64,000 bases of DNA from Xanthomonas massiliensis (GCF_900018785.1 NZ_FCOY01000002.1:1-64000), one strand, 5' to 3'; shown: positions 8,839 through 19,211, counted from the first letter of the stretch. Translations and numbers: made by a program. Notes: generated by a model from the sequence alone, not told the origin.

Positions 8839-9432
8839 CGTGCGTCATGACGACGGCGTGGTGCTGGTACCACGCGTGACACGGGGAAGACCTCTAGCGT
8901 GACGCCAGTGCGATCCAGGTCGATCACGGGGATCCTGCACCGGCCTCCGAAGCGGGCGGCGATGGTTTCCAAGACCAGGCGCGCCTCAAGGTGCCTGGCG
9001 ACCGGGTCTATTGACGCACCGTTCGTCCTGGGTCTTGCCGCCGGCAAGGACTCGGCGTGCGTCATGACGATGGCGTGGTGCTGGTACCACGCGCGACACG
9101 GGGAAGACGCCAGTGCGATCCAGGTCGATCACGGGGATCCTGCACTGGCCTCCGAAGCGGACGACGGTGGCTTCCACGACCGGGGGTGCTTCAAGGTGCC
9201 CGACGACCTGGTCTGGTGATGCACCGCCCGTCGCCTTGCCGGCGGCAAGGGCTCGGCGTGCGTCACGACGACGGCGTGGTGCGGGTGCGGCGCGGCGGCG
9301 GAGAAGATCCTGGAGCGTGACGCCGTGCGATCCAGGTTCGATCATGATGATCCCGCACCGGCCTCCGAAGCGGGCGGCGACGGTTTCCAAGACCAGGAGC
9401 GCCTCAAGGTGTCGGGCGACCTGGCCTGGCGA
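8839..9432 (+). repeat. Three decayed tandem copies of the DUF2058 gene's 3' end
   Basis: Copies at 8839-9014, 9056-9219 and 9257-9432 each match gene bases 8621-8801: VRHDDGV..., then DHG..PA.ASEA, then a version of KVPDDLVW plus stop. They are separated by 37-41 base linkers that also match the sequence after the gene's stop (TGCACCGCCCG...CCTTGCCGGCGGCAAGG). The period is about 200-218 bases. All carry frameshifts or lost segments, so none is a gene. Mirror copy: 15705-16298. Confidence 0.88.
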
Positions 9433-10115
9433 CATTCCGCTCGTTGGGCGCCATGCAGCCGGCAAGGGCTCAGCGTGGCGAGCCGGCGTGTGGCGGAAAT
9501 GGCGCCGGACGGGAGTGGTTTTGCTCTCCTGCCATGGGCTCCTGTTGCCGGGCATGTCCGCGATCCGCGGTGCGCCTGCGCCGCATCGCGCCGGCGATGC
9601 GGCCGGATGAACGGATCGCGGTACCGCACTTGCCGGTGCTTGAGGTGGCGGGACGTCGCCCTGGCTATGTGCAGCCCGTCGTTGGTAGACGCAACCGGGC
9701 AGGCGTGGCGGCGCTGATGTCGCCGGCAGTCCGTGGATATCGTGTCGGCGCACGGTGCGGATATCGATCCCGGCCCGCATCCCGGCCATGCAGCGGTGCA
9801 GGCGAGGCTGGCGTGGGAGCGAAGTCGCCGGACGGGACGTCGCTCTGGCCTGTACGTCCGGGATCCGAAGGCGCGGCCGGGTCGGCGTGGCGGTGGTGAA
9901 GTCGGCAGCGATGCGCGAATGCCTGGGTGTCGCTCGGCGCAGGGATGGCGATCCCGGCGTGCATTCCGCCCGCGCGGCCATGCGGGTGTGGCCGACGTGG
10001 GACGGCAGTCGCCGAGGCCCCCGAACGTGGACGGCAGGCCGCCGGATCCGTGCTGTTCACGCCGCACCCGTACCGGCGCCGGCAAGCTGGCCTCTGCTCC
10101 GCCGCGCATGCCGAA
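9433..10115. other. Intergenic, no gene seen (mirror 15022-15704)
   Basis: About 680 bases. The first 50 still resemble the repeat linker (GCCGGCAAGGGCTCAGCGT); beyond that I recognise nothing. Open frames are present but look like shadow frames of GC-rich DNA. Confidence 0.5.
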
Positions 10116-10553
10116 ATGGACGACGCACGCCGAACCCCGGATGGACGTTACCTCGTGGTCCGTGGCCGCCTGTGGCGCACCGCGGATCCGCGCCTGCCGC
10201 CGGACCGGCGCGACGCGTTGGTCAAGGCGCTGATGGCGGCCCGGCGCGAGGTCGGCGCCGCTCGCCGCGCCGGCGACGTCGAGCGCCTGGCGGCGGCCCG
10301 GGCCGCGGTGGACGCGGCCAAGGTCGCGCTGGGCGAGCGCGGACCGCCGTGGTGGGACGACGGTGCGCCGGACTACAACCGCCACCTGGCCCGCAATACG
10401 CCCTATGCCGCCTGGTATGCGGCGTTGCCGGCGGCGGGCCCGGGCGCCGTTCGGGCCACCGGTACGAGGCCGGGGATCGTGCGCGGGCGCGGCGGCCACG
10501 CGGCGGGAGATGCCGGGAGGCGGGGAACCCTCCCCGCGAAGTCGTCCGGCTGA
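10116..10553 (+). CDS. Conserved hypothetical protein (left copy)
   Basis: 145 residues. It reads MDDARRTPDGRYLVVRGRLWR, then an Ala/Arg-rich helical region, then GERGPPWWDDGAPDYNRHLARNTPYAAWY-like residues. I recall the RTPDGRY-VVRGRLWR and GERGP-WWDDGAPD-NR-ARNTPYA signatures from hypothetical proteins of beta- and gammaproteobacteria, but no function is known to me. No signal peptide or membrane segment is present. The start is chosen at the conserved MDDARRTPDG; the longer frame upstream looks unrelated. Confidence 0.72.
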   Translation: MDDARRTPDGRYLVVRGRLWRTADPRLPPDRRDALVKALMAARREVGAARRAGDVERLAAARAAVDAAKVALGERGPPWWDDGAPDYNRHLARNTPYAAWYAALPAAGPGAVRATGTRPGIVRGRGGHAAGDAGRRGTLPAKSSG

Positions 10554-10729
10554 CCGTGCGGCGGGGGCGTCTGGGCGCCGCTCCGCTCCCTCCCGATGCC
10601 GGTTTGCGGCGGACCTGCATTGATCCAGATCCTTGTGCCGCCCGCCAGGCCGGGCCAAGGTGCAGGTGTTCCCGTTCCACCGGTGGCCGATCGAAGGCCA
10701 CCTTTCCCGCACTTGCCAGAGGAGCCGCC

Positions 10730-10945
10730 ATGTTTCCCGAATACCGCGACCTGATCACCCGCCTGAAAGGCAGCGACGAGCGCTTCACCCGCCTGTTCGA
10801 CGAGCACAACGCGCTGGACCACCAGGTCAGGAGCCTGGAGACCGGCACCGGCACGCAGGCGCAGATCGAGGCGCTGAAGAAGCAGAAGCTGGCGCTGAAG
10901 GACCAGCTCTATGCCTTCCTGCAGAAGGCGGCGGGCAACGCCTAA
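10730..10945 (+). CDS. YdcH-like small protein, DUF465 (left copy)
   Basis: 71 residues, all helical and charged: MFPEYRDLITRLKGSDERF, then FDEHNALDHQVRSLE and IEALKKQKLALKDQLYAFL. This is the full length and pattern of the DUF465/YdcH family of small cytoplasmic proteins of unknown function. A ribosome site (AGAGGAG) lies just upstream of the ATG. Confidence 0.88.
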   Translation: MFPEYRDLITRLKGSDERFTRLFDEHNALDHQVRSLETGTGTQAQIEALKKQKLALKDQLYAFLQKAAGNA

Positions 10946-11017
10946 GCGATACGCGCCCGGCACCGACCGGGCGTGGCGCCGCAGCGGGGCGGGACGCGTC
11001 TTCCAGACCCGCTGCGA

Positions 11018-11566
11018 TCAGGCCGCCAGCGCCATCCGCACGCGCGGGGTCAGGGCGACGTTGTCGCGCTCGCTCATCAGCTGCAGCTCGCCGTCCTGGA
11101 TCATCGCGGTCAGGCGCATGCTGCGTTCGAGCAGCGCCACGGCGCGCTCGATGGCGTCGGGATCGAGGTCGATGACGGTCAGGTGCTTGAGCCGTGCCAG
11201 CGTGGCGGCATGCCGGTTCCACCAGATGTCGGCGCTGTTGCCGCTGTAGTTGACGATCGTGACCCGGCGCGCGCGCCCGCAGGCCTTGCGGATGCGGCTC
11301 TCGTCCGGCTGGCCCAGGTCGATCCAGTGCACGATGTCGCCGGTGTAGTCGCGTTGCCACAGGTCGGGTTCTTCCTCGTTGCTGAGGCCGCGTCCGAACT
11401 CCAGGCGTTCGTCGGCATGCAGCGCGAAGGCGACCAGCCGCGCCATCAGCCGTTCCGGGGTTTCGGAGGGATGCTGCGCCAGGGTCAGGCCATGCTCGGC
11501 GTAGTAGTGCCGGTCCATGTCGCTGACCTGCAGCTCCAGCCGGTAGATCGTTGCATTGGGGGCCAT
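11018..11566 (-). CDS. yaeQ: YaeQ family protein (left copy)
   Basis: 182 residues, the normal length. It has the family hallmarks SDMDRHYYAEHGLTLAQHPSE near the N-terminus, then FGRGLSNEEEPDLWQRDYTG, DLGQPDESRIRKACGRA and WWNRH. YaeQ has a PD-(D/E)XK nuclease-like fold. Early reports of suppression of rfaH mutants are disputed and its cellular role is unsettled. It is convergent with the YdcH-like gene, about 70 bases apart. Confidence 0.92.
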   Translation of the reverse strand: MAPNATIYRLELQVSDMDRHYYAEHGLTLAQHPSETPERLMARLVAFALHADERLEFGRGLSNEEEPDLWQRDYTGDIVHWIDLGQPDESRIRKACGRARRVTIVNYSGNSADIWWNRHAATLARLKHLTVIDLDPDAIERAVALLERSMRLTAMIQDGELQLMSERDNVALTPRVRMALAA

Positions 11567-12227
11567 GGGCGCGCCTGCTCGAAAGAGACGCGATTGTAGT
11601 GGCCAGCGATGAACGGCGAGCGGCGACGCCGGGTGGGTGGGTGAGCGGTTCACTTCCGTCGCCACGTGTTTTGCGCGCGGTGCGCGGCGATGTGGGCGAC
11701 GCCGGGGGGACGCAGGTGTCGCCGGCACCGCGGCCGCCGGCGCTGGTCGAGGGGGCGACGCTGCCGAAGCGACGTGCGGCCGGGACCGTCGATCATGTCG
11801 CCGCGGCCTTGGCGGGGCCAGCCATGGTGCGCCCCGTCAGCGGTGGGATGCGGCCGTGGCCGCGGAACCCGATGCCGCCCGGAAGCGCGGCGACGGGCGG
11901 CTGCCGATGCGCGCGGCGCATCCCGTGCGCTGCGTCGCCGGGGCGATTCCATGCGGCAGCGTGGTCGCCGTGCCCGGCAGAGCAGTGGTGCGATGCCCCG
12001 GAAGGGAGCAGCGCGCGGAGGCGCGGCCGATACCGCGCGCGCAGCCTGTCGCGGCCGCCAAACGATGGCAAACGGCGCAATATTTTCCATGGTCTGATAC
12101 CGCGTCCTTCGCAACTTGAATGGCCACTGCCCCGGTTCCGGAAACAGCCCCGCGCTCAAGTTGCAGATAGGTTCGGAGCCTATATTTGCCCTTCGTCAGA
12201 CCCTGTGCCCTGGAAGAAGCCGCTGCC
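11567..12227. other. Intergenic with one long-range inverted repeat (mirror 12910-13570)
   Basis: About 660 bases between divergent genes. GCAACTTGA (12111-12119) and TCAAGTTGC (12156-12164) form a 9-base inverted pair with a 36-base loop, ahead of the truncated secreted gene. Nothing else is recognised. Confidence 0.5.
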
Positions 12228-12568
12228 ATGAAAGCCGTTCTCTACGCGTCGATGCTGGCCGTCCTGTGTGCCGTGGCGACGGCGCAGGCCCACGATGGGC
12301 CGCGTGGCGATGGACCGCGCCGGGGCGCGCCGGCGGCCGGGCGCGGCGGCCCGGGGCCCGGGCCCGCGGACCATCGCCGGTTCTACGGGGACTATCGCCA
12401 TTTCGGTCCGGACGACCGCGCGCTGTGGGCGCGCGGTGGCTGGCGCCACGAGTACCACGATGGCCGCTGGGGCTGGTGGTGGTTCGTGGACGGCCTGTGG
12501 TACTGGTACGACCAGCCGGTCTATCCCTATCCCACGACGGTGTCGGTGGTGACCTACGCCCCGCCGGC
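12228..12568 (+). pseudogene. Secreted W/Y-rich protein truncated at palindrome centre (left copy)
   Basis: About 113 residues before the palindrome axis. A signal peptide (MKAVLYASMLAVLCAVATAQA) is followed by a Gly/Arg/Pro-rich stretch and an aromatic-rich region (GWWWFVDGLWYWYDQPVYPYP, then VVTYAPP). Similar short exported proteins occur in Xanthomonadaceae, with no known role. At 12568 the reading frame turns into the antisense of itself, so the real 3' end is missing. The frame that stays open to 12941 through the axis is an artefact of the symmetry. Confidence 0.75.
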
Positions 12569-12909
12569 GCCGGCGGGGCGTAGGTCACCACCGACACCGT
12601 CGTGGGATAGGGATAGACCGGCTGGTCGTACCAGTACCACAGGCCGTCCACGAACCACCACCAGCCCCAGCGGCCATCGTGGTACTCGTGGCGCCAGCCA
12701 CCGCGCGCCCACAGCGCGCGGTCGTCCGGACCGAAATGGCGATAGTCCCCGTAGAACCGGCGATGGTCCGCGGGCCCGGGCCCCGGGCCGCCGCGCCCGG
12801 CCGCCGGCGCGCCCCGGCGCGGTCCATCGCCACGCGGCCCATCGTGGGCCTGCGCCGTCGCCACGGCACACAGGACGGCCAGCATCGACGCGTAGAGAAC
12901 GGCTTTCAT
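12569..12909 (-). pseudogene. Secreted W/Y-rich protein truncated at palindrome centre (right copy)
   Basis: Exact mirror of 12228-12568, also lacking its 3' end. The two copies face each other head-on at the axis. Confidence 0.75.
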
Positions 12910-13570
12910 GGCAGCGGCTTCTTCCAGGGCACAGGGTCTGACGAAGGGCAAATATAGGCTCCGAACCTATCTGCAACTTGAGCGCGGGGCTGTTTCCGGA
13001 ACCGGGGCAGTGGCCATTCAAGTTGCGAAGGACGCGGTATCAGACCATGGAAAATATTGCGCCGTTTGCCATCGTTTGGCGGCCGCGACAGGCTGCGCGC
13101 GCGGTATCGGCCGCGCCTCCGCGCGCTGCTCCCTTCCGGGGCATCGCACCACTGCTCTGCCGGGCACGGCGACCACGCTGCCGCATGGAATCGCCCCGGC
13201 GACGCAGCGCACGGGATGCGCCGCGCGCATCGGCAGCCGCCCGTCGCCGCGCTTCCGGGCGGCATCGGGTTCCGCGGCCACGGCCGCATCCCACCGCTGA
13301 CGGGGCGCACCATGGCTGGCCCCGCCAAGGCCGCGGCGACATGATCGACGGTCCCGGCCGCACGTCGCTTCGGCAGCGTCGCCCCCTCGACCAGCGCCGG
13401 CGGCCGCGGTGCCGGCGACACCTGCGTCCCCCCGGCGTCGCCCACATCGCCGCGCACCGCGCGCAAAACACGTGGCGACGGAAGTGAACCGCTCACCCAC
13501 CCACCCGGCGTCGCCGCTCGCCGTTCATCGCTGGCCACTACAATCGCGTCTCTTTCGAGCAGGCGCGCCC

Positions 13571-14119
13571 ATGGCCCCCAATGCAACGATCTACCGGCTG
13601 GAGCTGCAGGTCAGCGACATGGACCGGCACTACTACGCCGAGCATGGCCTGACCCTGGCGCAGCATCCCTCCGAAACCCCGGAACGGCTGATGGCGCGGC
13701 TGGTCGCCTTCGCGCTGCATGCCGACGAACGCCTGGAGTTCGGACGCGGCCTCAGCAACGAGGAAGAACCCGACCTGTGGCAACGCGACTACACCGGCGA
13801 CATCGTGCACTGGATCGACCTGGGCCAGCCGGACGAGAGCCGCATCCGCAAGGCCTGCGGGCGCGCGCGCCGGGTCACGATCGTCAACTACAGCGGCAAC
13901 AGCGCCGACATCTGGTGGAACCGGCATGCCGCCACGCTGGCACGGCTCAAGCACCTGACCGTCATCGACCTCGATCCCGACGCCATCGAGCGCGCCGTGG
14001 CGCTGCTCGAACGCAGCATGCGCCTGACCGCGATGATCCAGGACGGCGAGCTGCAGCTGATGAGCGAGCGCGACAACGTCGCCCTGACCCCGCGCGTGCG
14101 GATGGCGCTGGCGGCCTGA
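13571..14119 (+). CDS. yaeQ: YaeQ family protein (right copy)
   Basis: Identical mirror of the gene at 11018-11566. If the palindrome is an artefact, this copy is the one joined to the chromosome on the right. Confidence 0.92.
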   Translation: MAPNATIYRLELQVSDMDRHYYAEHGLTLAQHPSETPERLMARLVAFALHADERLEFGRGLSNEEEPDLWQRDYTGDIVHWIDLGQPDESRIRKACGRARRVTIVNYSGNSADIWWNRHAATLARLKHLTVIDLDPDAIERAVALLERSMRLTAMIQDGELQLMSERDNVALTPRVRMALAA

Positions 14120-14191
14120 TCGCAGCGGGTCTGGAAGACGCGTCCCGCCCCGCTGCGGCGCCACGCCCGGTCGGTGCCGGGCGCGTATCGC

Positions 14192-14407
14192 TTAGGCGTT
14201 GCCCGCCGCCTTCTGCAGGAAGGCATAGAGCTGGTCCTTCAGCGCCAGCTTCTGCTTCTTCAGCGCCTCGATCTGCGCCTGCGTGCCGGTGCCGGTCTCC
14301 AGGCTCCTGACCTGGTGGTCCAGCGCGTTGTGCTCGTCGAACAGGCGGGTGAAGCGCTCGTCGCTGCCTTTCAGGCGGGTGATCAGGTCGCGGTATTCGG
14401 GAAACAT
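14192..14407 (-). CDS. YdcH-like small protein, DUF465 (right copy)
   Basis: Identical mirror of 10730-10945, with the same ribosome site. Confidence 0.88.
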   Translation of the reverse strand: MFPEYRDLITRLKGSDERFTRLFDEHNALDHQVRSLETGTGTQAQIEALKKQKLALKDQLYAFLQKAAGNA

Positions 14408-14583
14408 GGCGGCTCCTCTGGCAAGTGCGGGAAAGGTGGCCTTCGATCGGCCACCGGTGGAACGGGAACACCTGCACCTTGGCCCGGCCTGGCGGGCGGC
14501 ACAAGGATCTGGATCAATGCAGGTCCGCCGCAAACCGGCATCGGGAGGGAGCGGAGCGGCGCCCAGACGCCCCCGCCGCACGG

Positions 14584-15021
14584 TCAGCCGGACGACTTCG
14601 CGGGGAGGGTTCCCCGCCTCCCGGCATCTCCCGCCGCGTGGCCGCCGCGCCCGCGCACGATCCCCGGCCTCGTACCGGTGGCCCGAACGGCGCCCGGGCC
14701 CGCCGCCGGCAACGCCGCATACCAGGCGGCATAGGGCGTATTGCGGGCCAGGTGGCGGTTGTAGTCCGGCGCACCGTCGTCCCACCACGGCGGTCCGCGC
14801 TCGCCCAGCGCGACCTTGGCCGCGTCCACCGCGGCCCGGGCCGCCGCCAGGCGCTCGACGTCGCCGGCGCGGCGAGCGGCGCCGACCTCGCGCCGGGCCG
14901 CCATCAGCGCCTTGACCAACGCGTCGCGCCGGTCCGGCGGCAGGCGCGGATCCGCGGTGCGCCACAGGCGGCCACGGACCACGAGGTAACGTCCATCCGG
15001 GGTTCGGCGTGCGTCGTCCAT
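14584..15021 (-). CDS. Conserved hypothetical protein (right copy)
   Basis: Identical mirror of 10116-10553 (RTPDGRY-VVRGRLWR protein of unknown role). Confidence 0.72.
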   Translation of the reverse strand: MDDARRTPDGRYLVVRGRLWRTADPRLPPDRRDALVKALMAARREVGAARRAGDVERLAAARAAVDAAKVALGERGPPWWDDGAPDYNRHLARNTPYAAWYAALPAAGPGAVRATGTRPGIVRGRGGHAAGDAGRRGTLPAKSSG

Positions 15022-15704
15022 TTCGGCATGCGCGGCGGAGCAGAGGCCAGCTTGCCGGCGCCGGTACGGGTGCGGCGTGAACAGCACGGATCCGGCGGCC
15101 TGCCGTCCACGTTCGGGGGCCTCGGCGACTGCCGTCCCACGTCGGCCACACCCGCATGGCCGCGCGGGCGGAATGCACGCCGGGATCGCCATCCCTGCGC
15201 CGAGCGACACCCAGGCATTCGCGCATCGCTGCCGACTTCACCACCGCCACGCCGACCCGGCCGCGCCTTCGGATCCCGGACGTACAGGCCAGAGCGACGT
15301 CCCGTCCGGCGACTTCGCTCCCACGCCAGCCTCGCCTGCACCGCTGCATGGCCGGGATGCGGGCCGGGATCGATATCCGCACCGTGCGCCGACACGATAT
15401 CCACGGACTGCCGGCGACATCAGCGCCGCCACGCCTGCCCGGTTGCGTCTACCAACGACGGGCTGCACATAGCCAGGGCGACGTCCCGCCACCTCAAGCA
15501 CCGGCAAGTGCGGTACCGCGATCCGTTCATCCGGCCGCATCGCCGGCGCGATGCGGCGCAGGCGCACCGCGGATCGCGGACATGCCCGGCAACAGGAGCC
15601 CATGGCAGGAGAGCAAAACCACTCCCGTCCGGCGCCATTTCCGCCACACGCCGGCTCGCCACGCTGAGCCCTTGCCGGCTGCATGGCGCCCAACGAGCGG
15701 AATG

Positions 15705-16298
15705 TCGCCAGGCCAGGTCGCCCGACACCTTGAGGCGCTCCTGGTCTTGGAAACCGTCGCCGCCCGCTTCGGAGGCCGGTGCGGGATCATCATGATCGAA
15801 CCTGGATCGCACGGCGTCACGCTCCAGGATCTTCTCCGCCGCCGCGCCGCACCCGCACCACGCCGTCGTCGTGACGCACGCCGAGCCCTTGCCGCCGGCA
15901 AGGCGACGGGCGGTGCATCACCAGACCAGGTCGTCGGGCACCTTGAAGCACCCCCGGTCGTGGAAGCCACCGTCGTCCGCTTCGGAGGCCAGTGCAGGAT
16001 CCCCGTGATCGACCTGGATCGCACTGGCGTCTTCCCCGTGTCGCGCGTGGTACCAGCACCACGCCATCGTCATGACGCACGCCGAGTCCTTGCCGGCGGC
16101 AAGACCCAGGACGAACGGTGCGTCAATAGACCCGGTCGCCAGGCACCTTGAGGCGCGCCTGGTCTTGGAAACCATCGCCGCCCGCTTCGGAGGCCGGTGC
16201 AGGATCCCCGTGATCGACCTGGATCGCACTGGCGTCACGCTAGAGGTCTTCCCCGTGTCACGCGTGGTACCAGCACCACGCCGTCGTCATGACGCACG
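15705..16298 (-). repeat. Decayed tandem copies of the DUF2058 3' end (right copy)
   Basis: Mirror of 8839-9432. The three copies lie at 15705-15880, 15918-16081 and 16123-16298. Confidence 0.88.
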
Positions 16299-16335
16299 CC
16301 AAGCCCTTGCCGCCGGCAAGGCCCCGGGCGGTGCA

Positions 16336-16890
16336 TCACCAGACCAGGTCGTCGGGCACCTTGAAGCGCTCCTGGTCGTAGAAGCCGTCGTCGCCCGCCT
16401 CGGAGGCCGGAGCGGGCGCGGTACCGTGATCGGCCAGGATCGCAGTGGCGTCGCGCTCGCGGATCTTCTCCGCCGTCGCGCGCGGCACCAGTGCCACGCC
16501 GTCGTCGTGGCGCACGATCACCAGCGCGCCGCTGGCCAGCTGGGCACGCTGCTGGGCGTCCACCAGCAACGTGCGGATGGCGTTGCCGTCGGCGAAGCGG
16601 TATTCCAGCTCGCCAGCGCGTTTGACCTGGTGCGTCTGCACGATCTGGCGGACCTGCGCCTGGCGCTCGTGCAGGCGCACCTGGGCGTTGCGCTCGGCGG
16701 CCAGGGCGCGGTCGCGCTCGGCACGCTCGGCCTGCAGGCGCGCGGCATCGACCTTGTCGGCCGCGGCCGGTGCCGGCGCACCCTTGCCGTGGCGCGCCCG
16801 CGCCTGCTCGCGCGCGATCTGGTCCACTTTGCCCTTCTTGGCCAGGCCGGCCTTGAGCAGTTGTTCCTGGAGCGGGTTGCGGATGGCCAT
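16336..16890 (-). CDS. DUF2058 family protein (right copy)
   Basis: Identical mirror of 8247-8801. Confidence 0.85.
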   Translation of the reverse strand: MAIRNPLQEQLLKAGLAKKGKVDQIAREQARARHGKGAPAPAAADKVDAARLQAERAERDRALAAERNAQVRLHERQAQVRQIVQTHQVKRAGELEYRFADGNAIRTLLVDAQQRAQLASGALVIVRHDDGVALVPRATAEKIRERDATAILADHGTAPAPASEAGDDGFYDQERFKVPDDLVW

Positions 16891-17036
16891 GGCGATGCGA
16901 TGTCGGGGAACGAGCGCGGCAGGGTAGCGCGTCCAGGCTGCGAGGCGCACACCCGGAAAACGGTGCGGCCGGCCCGATCGCGGGATGGCCGGCGGCACCG
17001 GCATCCCTGCCCGGCCCGGCGCAGCGGCGCCGGGCC

Positions 17037-17600
17037 CTACTTCTTGCCAGCCTGGTACGCCTTGACCGCGTCCATCGCCATCTGCACGTGCTTCTCGGGG
17101 CTGCGGTCGGTATAGCTGAGCAGGATCTTGTGGTCCGGCGCGATCACGAACGAGGTGCGGTTGGACAGCACCTTGCCGTCGGCCTGCATGGTGGCATCGA
17201 ACTTCGCCGCCACCTTGGCGCCCGGGTCGGCGGCGACGGCGAACTTGTCGCGGCACTCGACGCTGGAGAACTCCTCCACCCGCTCGATGTTGCCGGCGGT
17301 GACGCCGACCACGGTCGCGCCCAGCTTCTCGAACTCCGGGGTCGCCTCGGCGAAGCGGTGGGCTTCCAGGGTACAGCCGGCGGTGAAGGCGGCCGGGAAG
17401 AAATACAGCACCACCGGCCCGCGCTTGAGCGCCTGGTCGAGGTCGAAGGTCATCGGCTTGCCGGCCAGGGCCGCCTTCAGGCTGAACTCCGGCGCGGTGG
17501 CACCCTGCGGCAGGGCGGCCAGCGCGGTCATGACCGGCAGCGCAAGACCGGCCGCCAGCGAGATGGCCAGGCGCCGGACGAACTTCTTCGTGGTCTTCAT
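17037..17600 (-). CDS. Exported BCP/PrxQ-type peroxiredoxin (right copy)
   Basis: Identical mirror of 7537-8100. The one base that differs between the arms (17766) lies upstream of this gene, about 165 bases before its start. Confidence 0.88.
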   Translation of the reverse strand: MKTTKKFVRRLAISLAAGLALPVMTALAALPQGATAPEFSLKAALAGKPMTFDLDQALKRGPVVLYFFPAAFTAGCTLEAHRFAEATPEFEKLGATVVGVTAGNIERVEEFSSVECRDKFAVAADPGAKVAAKFDATMQADGKVLSNRTSFVIAPDHKILLSYTDRSPEKHVQMAMDAVKAYQAGKK

Positions 17601-18076
17601 TACGAGGCTCCAATGAGGGGATACGACCAGGGACAGGGTGGCACACGACCCGGCTATCGGACCTGGGGCGCCGGTGCCGGGACACGGTGCCGATGCGACC
17701 CGTGACACCCGCGAGCCGGACGATGGGGCGGGGGACGGCGCCACTATGCACCCGCCGCCGTCACCGCCGCTTGACGACGCCGGCAGGCCGGTCCTGGGAA
17801 CGTGCCGGGCGTATCGGCATTGCGGCGCAGTTGCCTGCAACCGCCCGCGGGCATGCGTCCGGACGTGCCACCGAGCAACCGGCCGGCCGGCCATCCCGGG
17901 ACCGCCCGGCGGCCTCCTGCACCGCAACGTGCGACGGCGGTGGCCGCGCGGGCATCGCGATCACCCACGAGACGCGGGAGACAACCGCGCCCTGCACGCC
18001 ACCGCTCTCGTCCACTTGCGCGGTACCTCGCGCGATCCACGCCGCCCAGGCGCGCAGCATCCGGACAAGTGCCTGC

Positions 18077-18132
18077 GGCGTCGCGACATCGCGGCATCGC
18101 GGCATCGCGGCATCGCGGCATCGCGGCATCGC
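18077..18132. repeat. 8-base tandem repeat, 7 units (right copy)
   Basis: Mirror of 7005-7060, with the same unit number. Confidence 0.85.
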
Positions 18133-18344
18133 AGGATGACCATGGTCGAGCCTGCAATCCAGCCGGAGCCATCCAGCGGGCAGTGCCGGGCAGTAAAGCC
18201 GTTCGACACGCCGCCACCTCGTCCAACGCGCGCCGAGCGGCGCTCGTCGTATCTACACGCCGCGTGAGGACGCACGGGTGCGACGTGGCCGCCCCTTTAA
18301 CGGCACGCCCTCGACAATGCACTGCCGAATCGCAGGAGCAGACC

Positions 18345-19211
18345 ATGTCGTTTCCTCGATATCCCGCGCCGCCGTTCAAGCGCCAGCAGCAGGCGTTCCC
18401 CGGAAAGACCGACCGCATGGCTCCCCGCCCCGACCATGGCGAGGCGAGCTATGTCGGCAGCGGCCAGCTGCGCGGCAAGAAGGCGCTGGTCACCGGCGGG
18501 GATTCGGGCATCGGCGCGGCGGTGGCCATCGCCTTCGCACGCGAAGGCGCGGACGTGGCGATCGCCTTCCTGCCCGACGACCGCGACGATGCCGAACGCA
18601 TCGCCAGGCTGATCGAAGAAGCCGGAAGCAAGGCCGTGCGCATCGCCTGCGACATCAGCGACCCGGACCAGGCACGCGCGCTGATCGAGCAGGTCGACGA
18701 CGAACTCGGCGGACTCGACATCCTGGTCAACAACGCCGCCTACCAGCGCTATTTCGACAGTTTCGACGCGATCAGCCTGGAGGAGTGGCACAAGACCTTC
18801 GACACCAACGTCCATGCCGTCTTCAACCTGGTGCGGCTGAGCGTGCCGTTGCTGGAAGGCGGCGGCGCCATCATCAATACCGCCTCGGTGAACGCCATGC
18901 GGCCCAATCCCAACCTGCTGCCGTACGCGGCGACCAAGGGAGCGCTGGCCAACCTCACGATCGGCCTGGCCGGGCTGCTGGCCGAGCGCCATATCCGCGT
19001 CAACGCAGTGCTGCCCGGCCCGATCTGGACACCGCTGATCCCCGCGGGCATGGCAGCCGAGGAGGTTGAAACGTTCGGCGCGAGCACGCCCTTCGGCCGG
19101 CCCGGGCAACCCGCGGAGCTGGCCTCGGCCTACGTGATGCTGGCCAGCGACCGGGCCAGCTACACCTCGGGCGCGTTGCTCACCATCGCCGGCGGCGCGG
19201 TGGTGGTATGA
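18345..19211 (+). CDS. SDR family NAD(P)-dependent oxidoreductase (right copy)
   Basis: Identical mirror of 5926-6792. Confidence 0.9.
   Translation: MSFPRYPAPPFKRQQQAFPGKTDRMAPRPDHGEASYVGSGQLRGKKALVTGGDSGIGAAVAIAFAREGADVAIAFLPDDRDDAERIARLIEEAGSKAVRIACDISDPDQARALIEQVDDELGGLDILVNNAAYQRYFDSFDAISLEEWHKTFDTNVHAVFNLVRLSVPLLEGGGAIINTASVNAMRPNPNLLPYAATKGALANLTIGLAGLLAERHIRVNAVLPGPIWTPLIPAGMAAEEVETFGASTPFGRPGQPAELASAYVMLASDRASYTSGALLTIAGGAVVV

Larger units (their letters stand above)
1..12568 (+). repeat. Left arm of a 25.1 kb perfect palindrome
   Basis: Base x matches the complement of base 25137-x throughout. The arms meet between 12568 and 12569 with no spacer, inside CCGCCGGC|GCCGGCGG. Every open frame in this arm has an identical mirror in the other arm. 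The only difference I found is 7371 (G) against 17766 (G, where C is expected). The match runs to base 1, so the outer boundary lies at or beyond the window edge. Zero-spacer palindromes of this length are not stably kept in normal bacterial chromosomes, so a fold-back read or assembly artefact is the first explanation. A hairpin replicon end or recent inverted duplication is the alternative. Confidence 0.97.

Noticed and set aside
8839-9432. CRISPR or intergenic mosaic element
   Set aside because: The units are copies of coding sequence from the adjacent gene's 3' end, not palindromic repeats with variable spacers.
12186-12941. Plus-strand frame of 251 codons running through the palindrome axis
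   Set aside because: Its second half is the antisense of its first half, so it exists only because of the symmetry.
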